DNA from: Paracoccus sp. S-4012
Lineage (GTDB): Bacteria > Pseudomonadota > Alphaproteobacteria > Rhodobacterales > Rhodobacteraceae
Length of the DNA: 64,000 nt
Assembly: GCF_009674885.1 (NCBI RefSeq)
Contig: NZ_WKKA01000006.1
Span: 186,001-250,000, forward strand
Direction: 5' to 3'
Position numbers and translations under genes: made by a program. Shown here piece after piece: positions 46,205 to 55,486 of this stretch (position 1 is its first letter; each line of letters opens with the position of its first letter). The notes beneath the pieces were generated by a model that was not told the DNA's origin, made no database searches, and saw nothing but the letters and a program-made list of their open reading frames with translations.

Positions 46205-47041
46205 TCACCGCGCCATCAGCACCGGCACGGTTGCGTTCTCGAGCATGTTGCGCGTCGCGCCGCCGAGGATCGCCTCGCGGAAGCGCGAATGCCCGTAGGC
46301 GCCCATGACCACCATGCTGGCGCCGGTCTCCAGCACGCGGCGGTTCAGGATCTCGCTGATTCGCGGCATGGTGCGGGCGAGGACCGCGATCTCGGCCCGC
46401 GCGCCGTGGCGGGTCAGCCACTGGCAGAGGGGGCCGCCGGGGTCGGAGCGTTCGGCGGCGCGGGGCGAGGGGTCGATCACGGTGATCTCGACCGCCTCGG
46501 CGCGGACCAGCATCGGCAGCGCCCGGCGCACCGCCTCCAGGGCCTCGTTGCTCTGGTTCCAGCCGACGATCACGCGGCGGTCGAAATCCTCGGGCAGGCC
46601 GCTTTCGGGAACGATCAGGACCGGGCAGCTGCCCTCGAACATGGCCGCCTCGACCACCGCCTCGGCCTCGGCCGCGGCACCCCGGCCGTAGGGCTTGGCC
46701 TGCACCGCGAGGTCGGCGAAGCGCGCCCGCATCCCGATCAGGGACGAGATGCCGCCGATCTGCGCCACGGCCGATTCCACCGACCAGCGGATGGCCTCGC
46801 CCTTGAGCCTGTCGCGCACCGTCTTCTCGAGGCGGGATGCGGTCTCCATCGCGCGGTCGATCGATTCCTGGAACACATAGGCCGAGGCGCCGGCGTAGTA
46901 GTAGCCGGTCTGGGTGTGGTCGACGCCGAGGCAGAAGACCTCGAGATGCGCGTCCTCGCGCCTGGCGAGCATCGCCGCGGCGTCGAGCTGGCCGAGCTGG
47001 GACTCGCCGGCGAGGACGGTAAGGATGGTCTTGTAGGCCAT
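46205..47041 (-). CDS. Universal stress protein (two Usp-type regions)
   Basis: The 278-residue protein is of the tandem UspA type. The N-terminal half (MAYKTILTVLAGES onward) is degenerate, while the second half shows the ATP-binding motif GAYGHSRFREAILGG followed by ENATVPVLMAR. It is divergent from ccoN, and an FNR-type box lies in the shared 217-bp gap. From memory, usp genes next to ccoN are common in Rhodobacterales, so low-oxygen induction is probable. Confidence 0.92.
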   Translation of the reverse strand: MAYKTILTVLAGESQLGQLDAAAMLARREDAHLEVFCLGVDHTQTGYYYAGASAYVFQESIDRAMETASRLEKTVRDRLKGEAIRWSVESAVAQIGGISSLIGMRARFADLAVQAKPYGRGAAAEAEAVVEAAMFEGSCPVLIVPESGLPEDFDRRVIVGWNQSNEALEAVRRALPMLVRAEAVEITVIDPSPRAAERSDPGGPLCQWLTRHGARAEIAVLARTMPRISEILNRRVLETGASMVVMGAYGHSRFREAILGGATRNMLENATVPVLMAR

Positions 47042-47129
47042 GGGGCACCTTCCATTCGCGGCCGGGGTGCGGGACTGCGACAGATCGTCCGGCCTTTGCT
47101 GAAGCTAGCCTTTCTCCTGCATGATGAGG

Positions 47130-47143
47130 TTGACCGAGATCAA
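47130..47143. promoter_or_regulatory. FNR/FnrL box
   Basis: TTGACCGAGATCAA fits the FNR consensus TTGAY-N4-RTCAA exactly. It lies between the divergent stress protein gene and ccoN, 115 bp before the ccoN start. FnrL activates cbb3 oxidase genes at low oxygen in Rhodobacter, so this is the probable activator site for the whole cco cluster. Confidence 0.8.
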
Positions 47144-47258
47144 GGTTTTCGGCCACCTGACGGGAGTAGTCGCAGCCATCCGGCGCCCTCGCCCTTCCGC
47201 CCTGCACGGGGCGGGGGAGAACGGGGGTTCTCCGGCACGGGAAAGGGACGGGACACCT

Positions 47259-48869
47259 ATGCGGGACAGCATCAAGCTGATCGCCCTCGGGCTGGCGGCG
47301 CTCTGTGCGGCCATCGCCGCGAACTACGGGCGCGATCTGGCCTATACGGTCAACATGGTCACGGTCATGCTGGCGGCGGGGCTGGCCTTCATCGTCGTTC
47401 TGCGCCGCATGGAGGAGCCCCGCGTGGCCCCCGAGGTGCTGGAGCGCGAGTATCTCGATGGCGTGGTCCGCTACGGCGTGATCGCCACCGCTGGCTGGGG
47501 CGTCGTCGGCTTCCTCGTCGGCGTCATCATCGCCTTCCAGCTGGCCTTCCCGGCGCTGAACTTCAGCGACGCGTTCCATGGCTACACCAACTTCGGCAAG
47601 CTGCGGCCGCTGCACACCTCGGCGGTGATCTTCGCCTTCGGCGGCAACGCGCTGATCGCAACGTCGTTCTACGTCGTCCAGCGGACCTCGGCCGCGCGGC
47701 TCTGGGGCGGCAATCTCGCCTGGTTCGTGTTCTGGGGCTACAATCTCTTCATCGTGCTGGCCGCCACCGGCTACATCCTCGGCGCGACGCATTCGAAGGA
47801 ATACGCCGAGCCGGAATGGCATGTGGACATCTGGCTGACGATCGTCTGGGTGGCCTATCTGCTGGTGTTCCTCGGCACGATCATGAAGCGGCGCGAGCCG
47901 CATATCTACGTCGCCAACTGGTTCTATCTCAGCTTCATCGTGACCATCGCGATGCTGCACATCATCAACAACCTGTCGGTTCCGGTCAGCATCTTCGGCT
48001 CGAAGTCGGTGCAGCTCTTCGGCGGCGTGCAGGACGCGATGACGCAGTGGTGGTATGGCCACAACGCGGTCGGCTTCTTCCTGACCGCCGGGTTCCTCGG
48101 GATGATGTACTACTTCATCCCCAAGCAGGCCGAGCGTCCGGTCTACAGCTACAAGCTCTCGATCATCCACTTCTGGGCGCTGATCTTCCTCTACATCTGG
48201 GCTGGTCCGCACCACCTGCACTACACCGCGCTGCCGGAATGGGCCGCGACGCTGGGCATGGTGTTCTCGATCATGCTGTGGATGCCGTCCTGGGGCGGCA
48301 TGATCAACGGGCTGATGACCCTCTCGGGCGCCTGGGACAAGCTGCGGACGGACCCGGTGATCCGCATGATGGTGGTGGCCGTGGGCTTCTACGGCATGGC
48401 GACCTTCGAGGGGCCGATGATGTCGATCAAGGCGGTGAACTCGCTCTCGCATTACACGGACTGGACCATCGGCCACGTCCATTCCGGCGCGCTCGGCTGG
48501 AACGGGATGATCACCTTCGGCGCGCTCTACTACCTGACACCGCGCCTCTGGGGCCGCGACCGGCTCTACTCGCTCAGCCTCGTCAGCTGGCACTTCTGGC
48601 TCGCGACCATCGGCATCGTCCTCTACGCCTCGTCGATGTGGGTCTCGGGCATCATGGAGGGGCTGATGTGGCGCGAGGTGGACAGCCAAGGCTTCCTCGT
48701 GAACGCCTTCTCCGACGCGGTGGCCGCGAAGTTCCCGATGAACGTGGTGCGCGGTCTCGGCGGGGTGCTGTTCCTCGCCGGCGGGGTCATCATGTGCTAC
48801 AACCTTTGGGCGACCGTCGCCCGCCAGCCGCGCCGCGCCTCGATGGCCGCCGCTGTTCCGGCCGAGTGA
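47259..48869 (+). CDS. ccoN: Cytochrome cbb3 oxidase subunit I CcoN
   Basis: The 536-residue protein is the catalytic subunit of the high-affinity cbb3 terminal oxidase, carrying heme b and the heme b3-CuB centre in about 12-14 membrane helices. Conserved His segments are visible: [50 protein letters not shown] and the [13 protein letters not shown] stretch. ATG at 47259 ([11 protein letters not shown]) is chosen; the frame extends upstream over the FNR box and so cannot be coding there. ccoO follows after 12 bp. Confidence 0.97.
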   Translation: MRDSIKLIALGLAALCAAIAANYGRDLAYTVNMVTVMLAAGLAFIVVLRRMEEPRVAPEVLEREYLDGVVRYGVIATAGWGVVGFLVGVIIAFQLAFPALNFSDAFHGYTNFGKLRPLHTSAVIFAFGGNALIATSFYVVQRTSAARLWGGNLAWFVFWGYNLFIVLAATGYILGATHSKEYAEPEWHVDIWLTIVWVAYLLVFLGTIMKRREPHIYVANWFYLSFIVTIAMLHIINNLSVPVSIFGSKSVQLFGGVQDAMTQWWYGHNAVGFFLTAGFLGMMYYFIPKQAERPVYSYKLSIIHFWALIFLYIWAGPHHLHYTALPEWAATLGMVFSIMLWMPSWGGMINGLMTLSGAWDKLRTDPVIRMMVVAVGFYGMATFEGPMMSIKAVNSLSHYTDWTIGHVHSGALGWNGMITFGALYYLTPRLWGRDRLYSLSLVSWHFWLATIGIVLYASSMWVSGIMEGLMWREVDSQGFLVNAFSDAVAAKFPMNVVRGLGGVLFLAGGVIMCYNLWATVARQPRRASMAAAVPAE

Positions 48870-48881
48870 GGAGCGTCATCC

Positions 48882-49607
48882 ATGTCCCTGCTTGAGCATC
48901 ACAAGATCATCGAGAAGAACGCCACGCTGCTGCTGGTGTTCAGCTTCCTCGTGGTCACGGTCGGCGGCATCGTGCAGATCACGCCCCTCTTCTACCTCGA
49001 GAACACCATCGAGGAGGTCGAGGGGGTGCGCCCCTACACGCCGCTGGAGCTGACCGGGCGGGACATCTACGTGCGCGAGGGCTGCTACACCTGCCACAGC
49101 CAGATGATCCGCCCCATGCGCGATGAGGTCGAGCGTTACGGCCATTACAGCCTCGCGGCCGAATCGATGTATGACCATCCGTTCCAGTGGGGCAGCAAGC
49201 GCACCGGCCCGGACCTCGCCCGCGTCGGCGGCCGCTACTCGGACGAGTGGCACATCGACCACCTCGTCAACCCGCAGTCCGTCGTGCCGGAATCGATCAT
49301 GCCGGCCTATGGCTTCCTGCGACAACGGCTGATCCAGCCGACCTATATCGAGGACCGGATCACCGCCGATCAGTGGGTGGGCGTGCCCTATACCGACGAG
49401 ATGAAGGCCGCCGCCGCGGCAGACTTCGTGGCCCAGGCCGATCCCTTCGGGGACGTGGCGGGGCTGCAGGAGCGCTATCCCGGCGCGCAGGCGCGGAACT
49501 GGGACCGCCAGCCGGGCATCTCGGAAATGGACGCGCTGATCGCCTATCTGCAGGTGCTGGGCACGATGGTCGATTTCACGACCTTCGAGCCGGACCCGAC
49601 CCGCTAG
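48882..49607 (+). CDS. ccoO: Cytochrome cbb3 oxidase subunit II CcoO
   Basis: The 241-residue monoheme c subunit has one N-terminal membrane anchor (about residues 16-32) and a periplasmic domain with the heme motif CYTCH at residues 68-72 and a likely axial Met in [10 protein letters not shown]. It passes electrons from CcoP to CcoN. Length is typical. It is followed after 12 bp by ccoQ. Confidence 0.97.
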   Translation: MSLLEHHKIIEKNATLLLVFSFLVVTVGGIVQITPLFYLENTIEEVEGVRPYTPLELTGRDIYVREGCYTCHSQMIRPMRDEVERYGHYSLAAESMYDHPFQWGSKRTGPDLARVGGRYSDEWHIDHLVNPQSVVPESIMPAYGFLRQRLIQPTYIEDRITADQWVGVPYTDEMKAAAAADFVAQADPFGDVAGLQERYPGAQARNWDRQPGISEMDALIAYLQVLGTMVDFTTFEPDPTR

Positions 49608-49619
49608 GGGGGCGCGGCG

Positions 49620-49808
49620 ATGGAGCGCTACAGCTTCCTGCGAACCCTGGCCGACAGCTGGGTCCTGCTGATCCTCTTCCTGATCTTCATCGGGGTGGTG
49701 GTCTGGGTCTTCCGCCCCGGCTCGCGCCGCAAGCATCGCGACGCGGCCGAGAGCATCTTTCGCAACGAGAACCGGCCGGCGCCGGACAGCGACAACGAGG
49801 GGCGATGA
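49620..49808 (+). CDS. ccoQ: Cytochrome cbb3 oxidase small subunit CcoQ
   Basis: The 62-residue protein has one helix (about [18 protein letters not shown]) and a polar tail with [19 protein letters not shown], typical of CcoQ, which stabilises the oxidase. Its stop overlaps the ccoP start. Confidence 0.93.
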   Translation: MERYSFLRTLADSWVLLILFLIFIGVVVWVFRPGSRRKHRDAAESIFRNENRPAPDSDNEGR

Positions 49809-50926
49809 TGGCCGACAGTGACGACCCCAAGGGCCCCGCCGATCCCGAGAACCGCATCGGGGGCGAGCCGGTCAAGGACCCCCATACCAGCCCCGCGAGC
49901 CCCGAGAACCGCATCGATGTCGAGCGGCAGGCGGTGGACCGCGAGGCAATCGCGGACGGCATCCGCCACCCGCTGACCCCCGCCGCCGACGAGGCCGACG
50001 AGGGGGCGCCGCTGAACGTTCCGCCGCCCCGGCAGGCCCGCAAGACAGTCCGCTCGCGCGCCGGGCAGAAAGTGGTCGAGGTCCAGTCCACCGGCCACAG
50101 CTGGGACGGGATCGAGGAATACGACAACCCGCTGCCCCGCTGGTGGCTCTGGACCTTCTACGCCACGGTCGTCTGGGCCTTCGCCTACACGATCTTCTAT
50201 CCCGCCTGGCCGCTCGTCACGCGGGCCACGCAGGGATTGCTCAACACCACGACGCGGGCCGAAGTCGCGGCCGACATCGCCGCCTTCAACGCCCAGAACG
50301 CGCCCTTCGAGGACCGGCTGGTACAGGTCTCGCTGCAGGAGATCCCGACCGACCCGGAACTGGCGAACTTCACCAATAACGCCGGCGCCGCGATCTTCCG
50401 CACCTGGTGCGCGCAGTGCCACGGCTCGGGCGCGGCGGGGGCGCGGGGCTATCCGAACCTTCTCGACAACGAATGGCTCTGGGGCGGCACGCTGGAGGAC
50501 ATCCACTACACCGTCAGCCACGGCATCCGCAGCCCCGACGATCCCGACACCCGCTATTCCGAGATGCCGCGCTTCGGCATTGACGGCCTGCTCGAGCCCG
50601 AGCAGATCACCCAGGTGGCGCATTTCGTGCTGTCGATCGCGGACTCGCCTTCCAGCACCCCGGACCCGGCGCTGGCCGCGGCGGGCCGCGTGATCTTCGA
50701 GGAGAACTGCACCGCCTGCCATGGCGAGGACGCGACCGGCGACGAGTTCCAGGGCGCGCCGAACCTGACCGACGCGATCTGGCTCTACGGCTCGGACCTC
50801 GGCTCGGTCGAGCGGCTGATCCATGACGGCCCCTTCGGCGTCATGCCCTCCTGGACCTCGCGCCTGACCGAGGCCGAGATCCGCTCGGTCACGGCCTATG
50901 TCCACGGGCTCGGCGGAGGGGAATGA
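49808..50926 (+). CDS. ccoP: Cytochrome cbb3 oxidase subunit III CcoP, with long N-terminal extension
   Basis: The 372-residue diheme c subunit has heme motifs CAQCH (201-205) and CTACH (301-305), a membrane anchor at about 112-132, and the conserved [20 protein letters not shown] starting near residue 94. From memory CcoP usually has about 290-300 residues, beginning close to that segment, so roughly 75-90 extra residues are present at the N-terminus. The extension is acidic and Pro-rich and contains PENRI twice (residues 13-17 and 32-36). ATG at 49808 was chosen over 49805 because it has a better spacing to GAGGGG. Confidence 0.95.
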   Translation: MADSDDPKGPADPENRIGGEPVKDPHTSPASPENRIDVERQAVDREAIADGIRHPLTPAADEADEGAPLNVPPPRQARKTVRSRAGQKVVEVQSTGHSWDGIEEYDNPLPRWWLWTFYATVVWAFAYTIFYPAWPLVTRATQGLLNTTTRAEVAADIAAFNAQNAPFEDRLVQVSLQEIPTDPELANFTNNAGAAIFRTWCAQCHGSGAAGARGYPNLLDNEWLWGGTLEDIHYTVSHGIRSPDDPDTRYSEMPRFGIDGLLEPEQITQVAHFVLSIADSPSSTPDPALAAAGRVIFEENCTACHGEDATGDEFQGAPNLTDAIWLYGSDLGSVERLIHDGPFGVMPSWTSRLTEAEIRSVTAYVHGLGGGE

Positions 50927-51129
50927 ACTGACGCGGCGTCGGGGCGCGACCTGCGCCCCGCCGCCACGCGCCTTGCATCGCGCCCTGTCCATGCGACAAT
51001 GCGTTCCATGCCGGGGCGGTCGCGGATTTCCTAAGTTGGAGGCCATCACCTGCGACGGCTGCGGCAGCTGACCGCCGGCGCCGCCTGCGCCGCCCCCGCT
51101 CCACCGGCGGCCCGTGCCGAGGAACCCGC

Positions 51130-52611
51130 ATGACCACGACCACCGAGATCGAACCGCCGAAACTCTATTCCGCGCATGAGCCGGTGTTCCCGCGCCGGGT
51201 CGAGGGCAAGTTTCGCAACCTGAAATGGGTCGTCATGGCCCTGACCCTCGGCATCTACTACGTCACGCCGTGGATCAGGTGGGATCGCGGCCCCGGCATG
51301 CCCGACCAGGCGGTGCTGGTGGACCTCGCCAGCCGCCGCTTCTTTTTCTTCACGATCGAGATCTGGCCGCACGAGTTCTACTTCGTCGCCGGCCTGCTGA
51401 TCATGGCGGGCCTTGGCCTGTTCCTCTTCACCGCGGCGCTCGGGCGGGTCTGGTGCGGCTACATGTGCCCGCAGACTGTCTGGACCGACCTGTTCCTGCT
51501 GACCGAGCGCTGGATCGAGGGCGACCGCAACGCGCGCCTGCGCCTCTGGAACGCGCCCTGGGACGCGCGCAAGATCCGGCTGCGGGTCGAGAAATGGACC
51601 ATCTGGCTCATCATCGGCGTGCTGACCGGCGGCGCCTGGGTGTTCTACTTCACCGACGCGCCGACGCTGCTGCGCGACCTGCTGCTGGGGCAGGCGCATC
51701 CGATCGCCTACACCACCATCGCCATCATGACCGCCACCACCTTCCTCTTCGGCGGCTTCATGCGCGAGCAGATCTGCATCTACGCCTGCCCCTGGCCGCG
51801 CATCCAGGCCGCGATGATGGACGAGGACACGCTGACCGTCGCCTATCGCGAGTGGCGCGGCGAGCCGCGCGGCAAGATCGCCCGCGGCGAGGCCACCAAG
51901 TCCGACGACCCGCCCGGCGAGAAAGGCGACTGCATCGACTGCCTCGCCTGCGTCAACGTCTGCCCGATGGGCATCGACATCCGCGAGGGCCAGCAGCTCG
52001 AATGCATCACCTGCGCGCTCTGCATCGACGCCTGCGACGACGTCATGGCACGGATCGGCAAGCCGCGCGGGCTGATCGACTACATGGCGCTCAGGGACGA
52101 GGCGGCCGAGCGGCTCGAGAGCCGGCCGGCGCGCGAACTCTGGCGGCATGTCATGCGGCCGCGGGTGCTGCTCTATTTCGGGCTCTGGTCGGCCATCGGC
52201 GTGGCGCTGCTCGTGGCACTGCTGCTGCGCTCGCCCTACGACCTGAACGTGACGCCGATCCGCAACCCGCTTTACGTGACGCTCGCCGACGGCTCGATCC
52301 GCAACACCTACGAGCTTCGGCTCCGCAACAAGCAGGGCGTCGAGCAGCCCTTCGCCATCGGCGTGGAGGATCCCTCGGGCGCCCCGCTGCCGGGCGTCAC
52401 GCTGACGCTGGAAGGGCAGGCGACCAACATCGTGAACGCTCCGGCCGACGAGACGCTGTCGCAGCGCATCTATCTCACCGCCGAGCCGGGCTCGCCGCTG
52501 GCCACCGGCGGGCAGACCGGGATTGAGCTGATGATCGAGGACCAGGCGAGCGGCAGGCAGGCGCGAGTGGACAGCGTGTTCCACGGTGCGGGAGGAGGAC
52601 AGGATGGGTGA
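51130..52611 (+). CDS. ccoG: Cytochrome cbb3 assembly protein CcoG (RdxB-type, copper reductase)
   Basis: The 493-residue membrane protein has helices in the N-terminal half, with VWCGYMCPQTVW and ICIYACPWPRIQAAMMDED, then two [4Fe-4S] ferredoxin clusters: CIDCLACVNVCPMGID and CITCALCIDACDDVM. A further helix and a C-terminal Ig-like domain follow. CcoG reduces copper for the oxidase CuB site. It follows ccoP after a 203-bp gap, in which no gene is seen, and begins the ccoGHIS operon, overlapping ccoH by 8 bp. Confidence 0.95.
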   Translation: MTTTTEIEPPKLYSAHEPVFPRRVEGKFRNLKWVVMALTLGIYYVTPWIRWDRGPGMPDQAVLVDLASRRFFFFTIEIWPHEFYFVAGLLIMAGLGLFLFTAALGRVWCGYMCPQTVWTDLFLLTERWIEGDRNARLRLWNAPWDARKIRLRVEKWTIWLIIGVLTGGAWVFYFTDAPTLLRDLLLGQAHPIAYTTIAIMTATTFLFGGFMREQICIYACPWPRIQAAMMDEDTLTVAYREWRGEPRGKIARGEATKSDDPPGEKGDCIDCLACVNVCPMGIDIREGQQLECITCALCIDACDDVMARIGKPRGLIDYMALRDEAAERLESRPARELWRHVMRPRVLLYFGLWSAIGVALLVALLLRSPYDLNVTPIRNPLYVTLADGSIRNTYELRLRNKQGVEQPFAIGVEDPSGAPLPGVTLTLEGQATNIVNAPADETLSQRIYLTAEPGSPLATGGQTGIELMIEDQASGRQARVDSVFHGAGGGQDG

Positions 52612-53065
52612 GCTGACCGGGCGCAAGGTGCTTCTCATCACGCTGGCCGCCTTCGGCACCATAATCGGCGTGAACCTGACGCTGGCCTTTAACGCCGTGC
52701 GGACCTTCCCCGGCCTCGAGGTCGCCAGCAGCTACGTCGCCTCGCAGCGCTTCGACCGTGAGAGGGCGGCGCAGGACGCGCTCGGCTGGCGGGCCTCGGC
52801 CAGCCATGAGCGCGGCGTGCTGACCCTGGCGATCCGGGACGCGTCGGGCGCGCCCGCGCGGCTGCGGCACCTGGCGGTGACGGTCGGGCGGCCCACCCAT
52901 GTCCGCGAGGACCAGAGCCTGCCGATGCAGTATCACGGCGGCCTCTGGACCGCGCACGCGGAGCTCGGCCCCGGCCTCTGGAACGTGCATGTGACGGCCG
53001 AGGCGACCGATGGCACCGCCTTCCGGCAGCGCCTCGACCATCTGCGGGTGAGGGACCGGGGTTGA
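52604..53065 (+). CDS. ccoH: Cytochrome cbb3 assembly protein CcoH (FixH-type)
   Basis: The 153-residue protein has one N-terminal membrane helix (KVLLITLAAFGTIIGVNLTL) and a periplasmic FixH-like beta-domain. The sequence FNAVRTFPGLEVASSYVAS is characteristic of the family. It stays associated with the oxidase during assembly. GGAGGAGG lies just before the ATG. It overlaps ccoG by 8 bp and ccoI by 4 bp. Confidence 0.94.
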   Translation: MGELTGRKVLLITLAAFGTIIGVNLTLAFNAVRTFPGLEVASSYVASQRFDRERAAQDALGWRASASHERGVLTLAIRDASGAPARLRHLAVTVGRPTHVREDQSLPMQYHGGLWTAHAELGPGLWNVHVTAEATDGTAFRQRLDHLRVRDRG

Positions 53066-55266
53066 CGGATCTTTCGACCGACGCGCGCCTGACCGGCCCC
53101 CGCCTCGCCGCCTGTCCCGCCTGCGACGTGGCCCCGCTCGCGGCCCGTCAGGCGGCGTCGGCGCGGGCGCAGCCCCGCGGCGATGTCATCCTGTCGCTGC
53201 CGACGATCCACTGCGCCGCCTGCATCGCCGATGTCGAGCGCGCGCTGAAGGCGATGCCCGGCGTCCGCAGCGCGCGGGTCAACCTGACGCTCCGCCGCGT
53301 CACGATCGACGCGCCCGGCATGGAAGCCGAGGCGCTGATCCCGGTCCTCGACGCCGCCGGCTACGAGGCGCATGAGCTCGATCCCGGCGCGCTCAGCGCC
53401 ACTGCCGCCGACCGGCAGGGGCGCGACATCCTGATGCGGATCGGCGTCGCCGGCTTCGCGATGATGAACGTGATGATCCTCGCGGTGTCGGTCTGGTCCG
53501 GGGCCGAAGACGCCACGCGCGACCTGTTCCACTGGATCCAGGCCGCGATCGCGCTGCCGACCATCGCCTTTTCAGGCCAGCCGTTCTTCAAGTCGGCCTG
53601 GCGGGCGCTGCGCGCGGGCCGCCTCAACATGGACGTGCCGATCTCGCTGGCGCTGATCCTCGCCTCGGGAATCTCGCTCTACGAGACATGGCAGGGCGGC
53701 GACACGGCCTGGTTCGACGGCGTCGTGATGCTCTGCTTCTTCCTGCTGATCGGGCGCTACCTCGACTACCGCTCGCGCGCCGTCGCGCGCTCGGCCGCCG
53801 AGGAACTGACCGCATTGGAGGTGCCGCGCGCGACACGGCTCGAGGGCGGGGCCGAGGCGGTCGTGCCGGTGGCCGAACTCGGCCCCGGCGACCTGATCCT
53901 CGTGCGCCCCGGCGGCCGCATCCCCGCGGATGGGACCGTGGCGGAGGGGATGAGCGAGGTGGACCGCTCGCTGCTGACCGGCGAGACGATTCCGGTGGTC
54001 GCCGGGCCGGGCATGGCCCTCTCGGCCGGGGAGGTTAACCTCACCGGCCCGTTGACCCTGCGCGTCAGCACCGCCGGGCGCGACACGACGCTGTCGCGGC
54101 TGACCGAACTGGTCGCCAGTGCCGAATCCGCCCGCACCCGCTACACCACGCTGGCCGAGCGCGCCTCGCGCCTCTACGCGCCGGTGGTGCATCTGGTGGC
54201 CTTCACGACCTTCCTCGGCTGGCTTGCGGGGACCGGCGACGTCCGCCTCGCCATCAACATCGCCGCGGCGGTCCTCATCATCACCTGTCCCTGCGCCCTC
54301 GGGCTCGCGGTCCCGGCGGTGGTCACGGTCGCCTCCGGGCGGCTGTTCCGGCGCGGGCTGCTCATCAAGGACGGCACCGCGCTCGAGCGGCTGGCCGAGG
54401 CGCGGGTCGCGGTGTTCGACAAGACCGGCACCCTGACGCTCGGCACGCCTCGCCTCGCTGACCCCGAGGCGCTGCCCGAGGCGGCGCGGCCGGTGGCGCG
54501 GGCGCTGGCCGGGGCGTCGTCGCATCCGCTGTCCCGCGCGCTCGCCGCGGCGCTTGGGGACGTCGTCCCCGCGCCGGTCGAGGAACTGCGCGAGGTTCCG
54601 GGCCGCGGCGTCGAGGGTTTCTGGCAGGGACGCCGCGTGCGCCTCGGCCGGGCCGACTGGCTCGGGGTCGAGGACGAGGGGCATGAGCAGGCGAGCTGGC
54701 TCTCGCTGGGGCAGGGGGTGCCGATCCGGCTGGCGTTCCACGACAGCCTGCGCCCCGGCGCCGAGGAGGCGGTCGCGGGCCTGCGCGCCGCCGGGATGCG
54801 GGTGATCCTGCTCTCGGGCGACGGTCCCGGCCCGGTCGGCGACATCGCCGCCCGGCTTGGCATCGCGGAATGGCAGGCCGGCATTGACCCCGAGGGCAAG
54901 GCCGCAGTCATTCGCCGCCTGCAGGCCGAGGGCGCGGGCAGCGTGCTGATGGTCGGCGACGGGCTGAACGACACCGTGGCGCTCGCCGCCGCCGACGTGG
55001 CGATCTCGCCCGCCTCGGCGCTCGACGCCGCCCGCGCGGCCTCCGACATCGTGCTCATCGGCCGCGACCTCGCGCCAGTGGCCGACGGGGTCACGACCGC
55101 CCGCGCCTCGCGCAACCGCATCCGCGAGAACTTCGGCATCTCCTTCGGCTACAACATCATCGCTGTGCCGATCGCCATTCTCGGCTTCGCCACGCCGCTG
55201 ATGGCGGCGCTCGCCATGTCGCTGAGCTCGATCACCGTCACGCTCAACGCGCTCAGGCTGCGTTGA
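53062..55266 (+). CDS. ccoI: Copper P1B-type ATPase CcoI (FixI)
   Basis: The 734-residue ATPase exports copper for cbb3 oxidase assembly. It has an N-terminal CPAC (18-21), a heavy-metal-associated domain with HCAAC (50-54), the CPC motif at 409-411, phosphorylated Asp453 in FDKTGTLTLG, the nucleotide-binding SSHPLSRAL and the hinge GDGLNDTVAL. The start is TTG at 53062, overlapping the ccoH stop (TTGA); no better start lies close by. It is followed at once by ccoS. Confidence 0.95.
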   Translation: MTDLSTDARLTGPRLAACPACDVAPLAARQAASARAQPRGDVILSLPTIHCAACIADVERALKAMPGVRSARVNLTLRRVTIDAPGMEAEALIPVLDAAGYEAHELDPGALSATAADRQGRDILMRIGVAGFAMMNVMILAVSVWSGAEDATRDLFHWIQAAIALPTIAFSGQPFFKSAWRALRAGRLNMDVPISLALILASGISLYETWQGGDTAWFDGVVMLCFFLLIGRYLDYRSRAVARSAAEELTALEVPRATRLEGGAEAVVPVAELGPGDLILVRPGGRIPADGTVAEGMSEVDRSLLTGETIPVVAGPGMALSAGEVNLTGPLTLRVSTAGRDTTLSRLTELVASAESARTRYTTLAERASRLYAPVVHLVAFTTFLGWLAGTGDVRLAINIAAAVLIITCPCALGLAVPAVVTVASGRLFRRGLLIKDGTALERLAEARVAVFDKTGTLTLGTPRLADPEALPEAARPVARALAGASSHPLSRALAAALGDVVPAPVEELREVPGRGVEGFWQGRRVRLGRADWLGVEDEGHEQASWLSLGQGVPIRLAFHDSLRPGAEEAVAGLRAAGMRVILLSGDGPGPVGDIAARLGIAEWQAGIDPEGKAAVIRRLQAEGAGSVLMVGDGLNDTVALAAADVAISPASALDAARAASDIVLIGRDLAPVADGVTTARASRNRIRENFGISFGYNIIAVPIAILGFATPLMAALAMSLSSITVTLNALRLR

Positions 55267-55427
55267 TGGAGGTGCTGGTCTTCCTGATCCCGGTCTCGCT
55301 CGCCCTCGGCGGGCTCGGCCTCGCCGGCTTCATCTGGTCGCTCAGGAACCGCCAGTATGACGATCCCAAGGGCGATGCCGAGCGGGTGCTGAACACCGAA
55401 TTCGACGAGCGCCCGCCCCAGGACTGA
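55266..55427 (+). CDS. ccoS: Cytochrome cbb3 assembly protein CcoS
   Basis: The 53-residue protein begins MEVLVFLIPVSLALGGLG with one membrane helix, then the family signature FIWSLRNRQYDDPKGDAERVL. CcoS is required for cofactor insertion into the oxidase. Its ATG overlaps the ccoI stop region by a single base (55266), and a strong terminator follows, so it closes the ccoGHIS operon. Confidence 0.95.
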   Translation: MEVLVFLIPVSLALGGLGLAGFIWSLRNRQYDDPKGDAERVLNTEFDERPPQD

Positions 55428-55435
55428 CCCCAACG

Positions 55436-55464
55436 AAACGCCCCGGCCGGGGCCGGGGCGTTTT
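55436..55464 (+). terminator. Terminator of ccoGHIS
   Basis: AAACGCCCCGGCC pairs with GGCCGGGGCGTTT across a short loop and is followed by TTTTC, 9 bp after the ccoS stop. It could also work for the convergent carboxypeptidase gene. Confidence 0.8.
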
Positions 55465-55486
55465 CAGGCCGTCACGGCGCGGCCGT

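Noticed and set aside
45762..48689. 975-codon minus-strand frame spanning ccoN, the FNR region and the small membrane protein gene
   Set aside because: It runs antisense through ccoN and through the usp gene in another frame. Only its last 82 codons look like a protein, and these are listed as a separate gene.
51036..51049. TTGGAGGCCATCAC as an FNR box before ccoG
   Set aside because: Only 7 of 10 fixed positions match, and no equal half-site symmetry is present.
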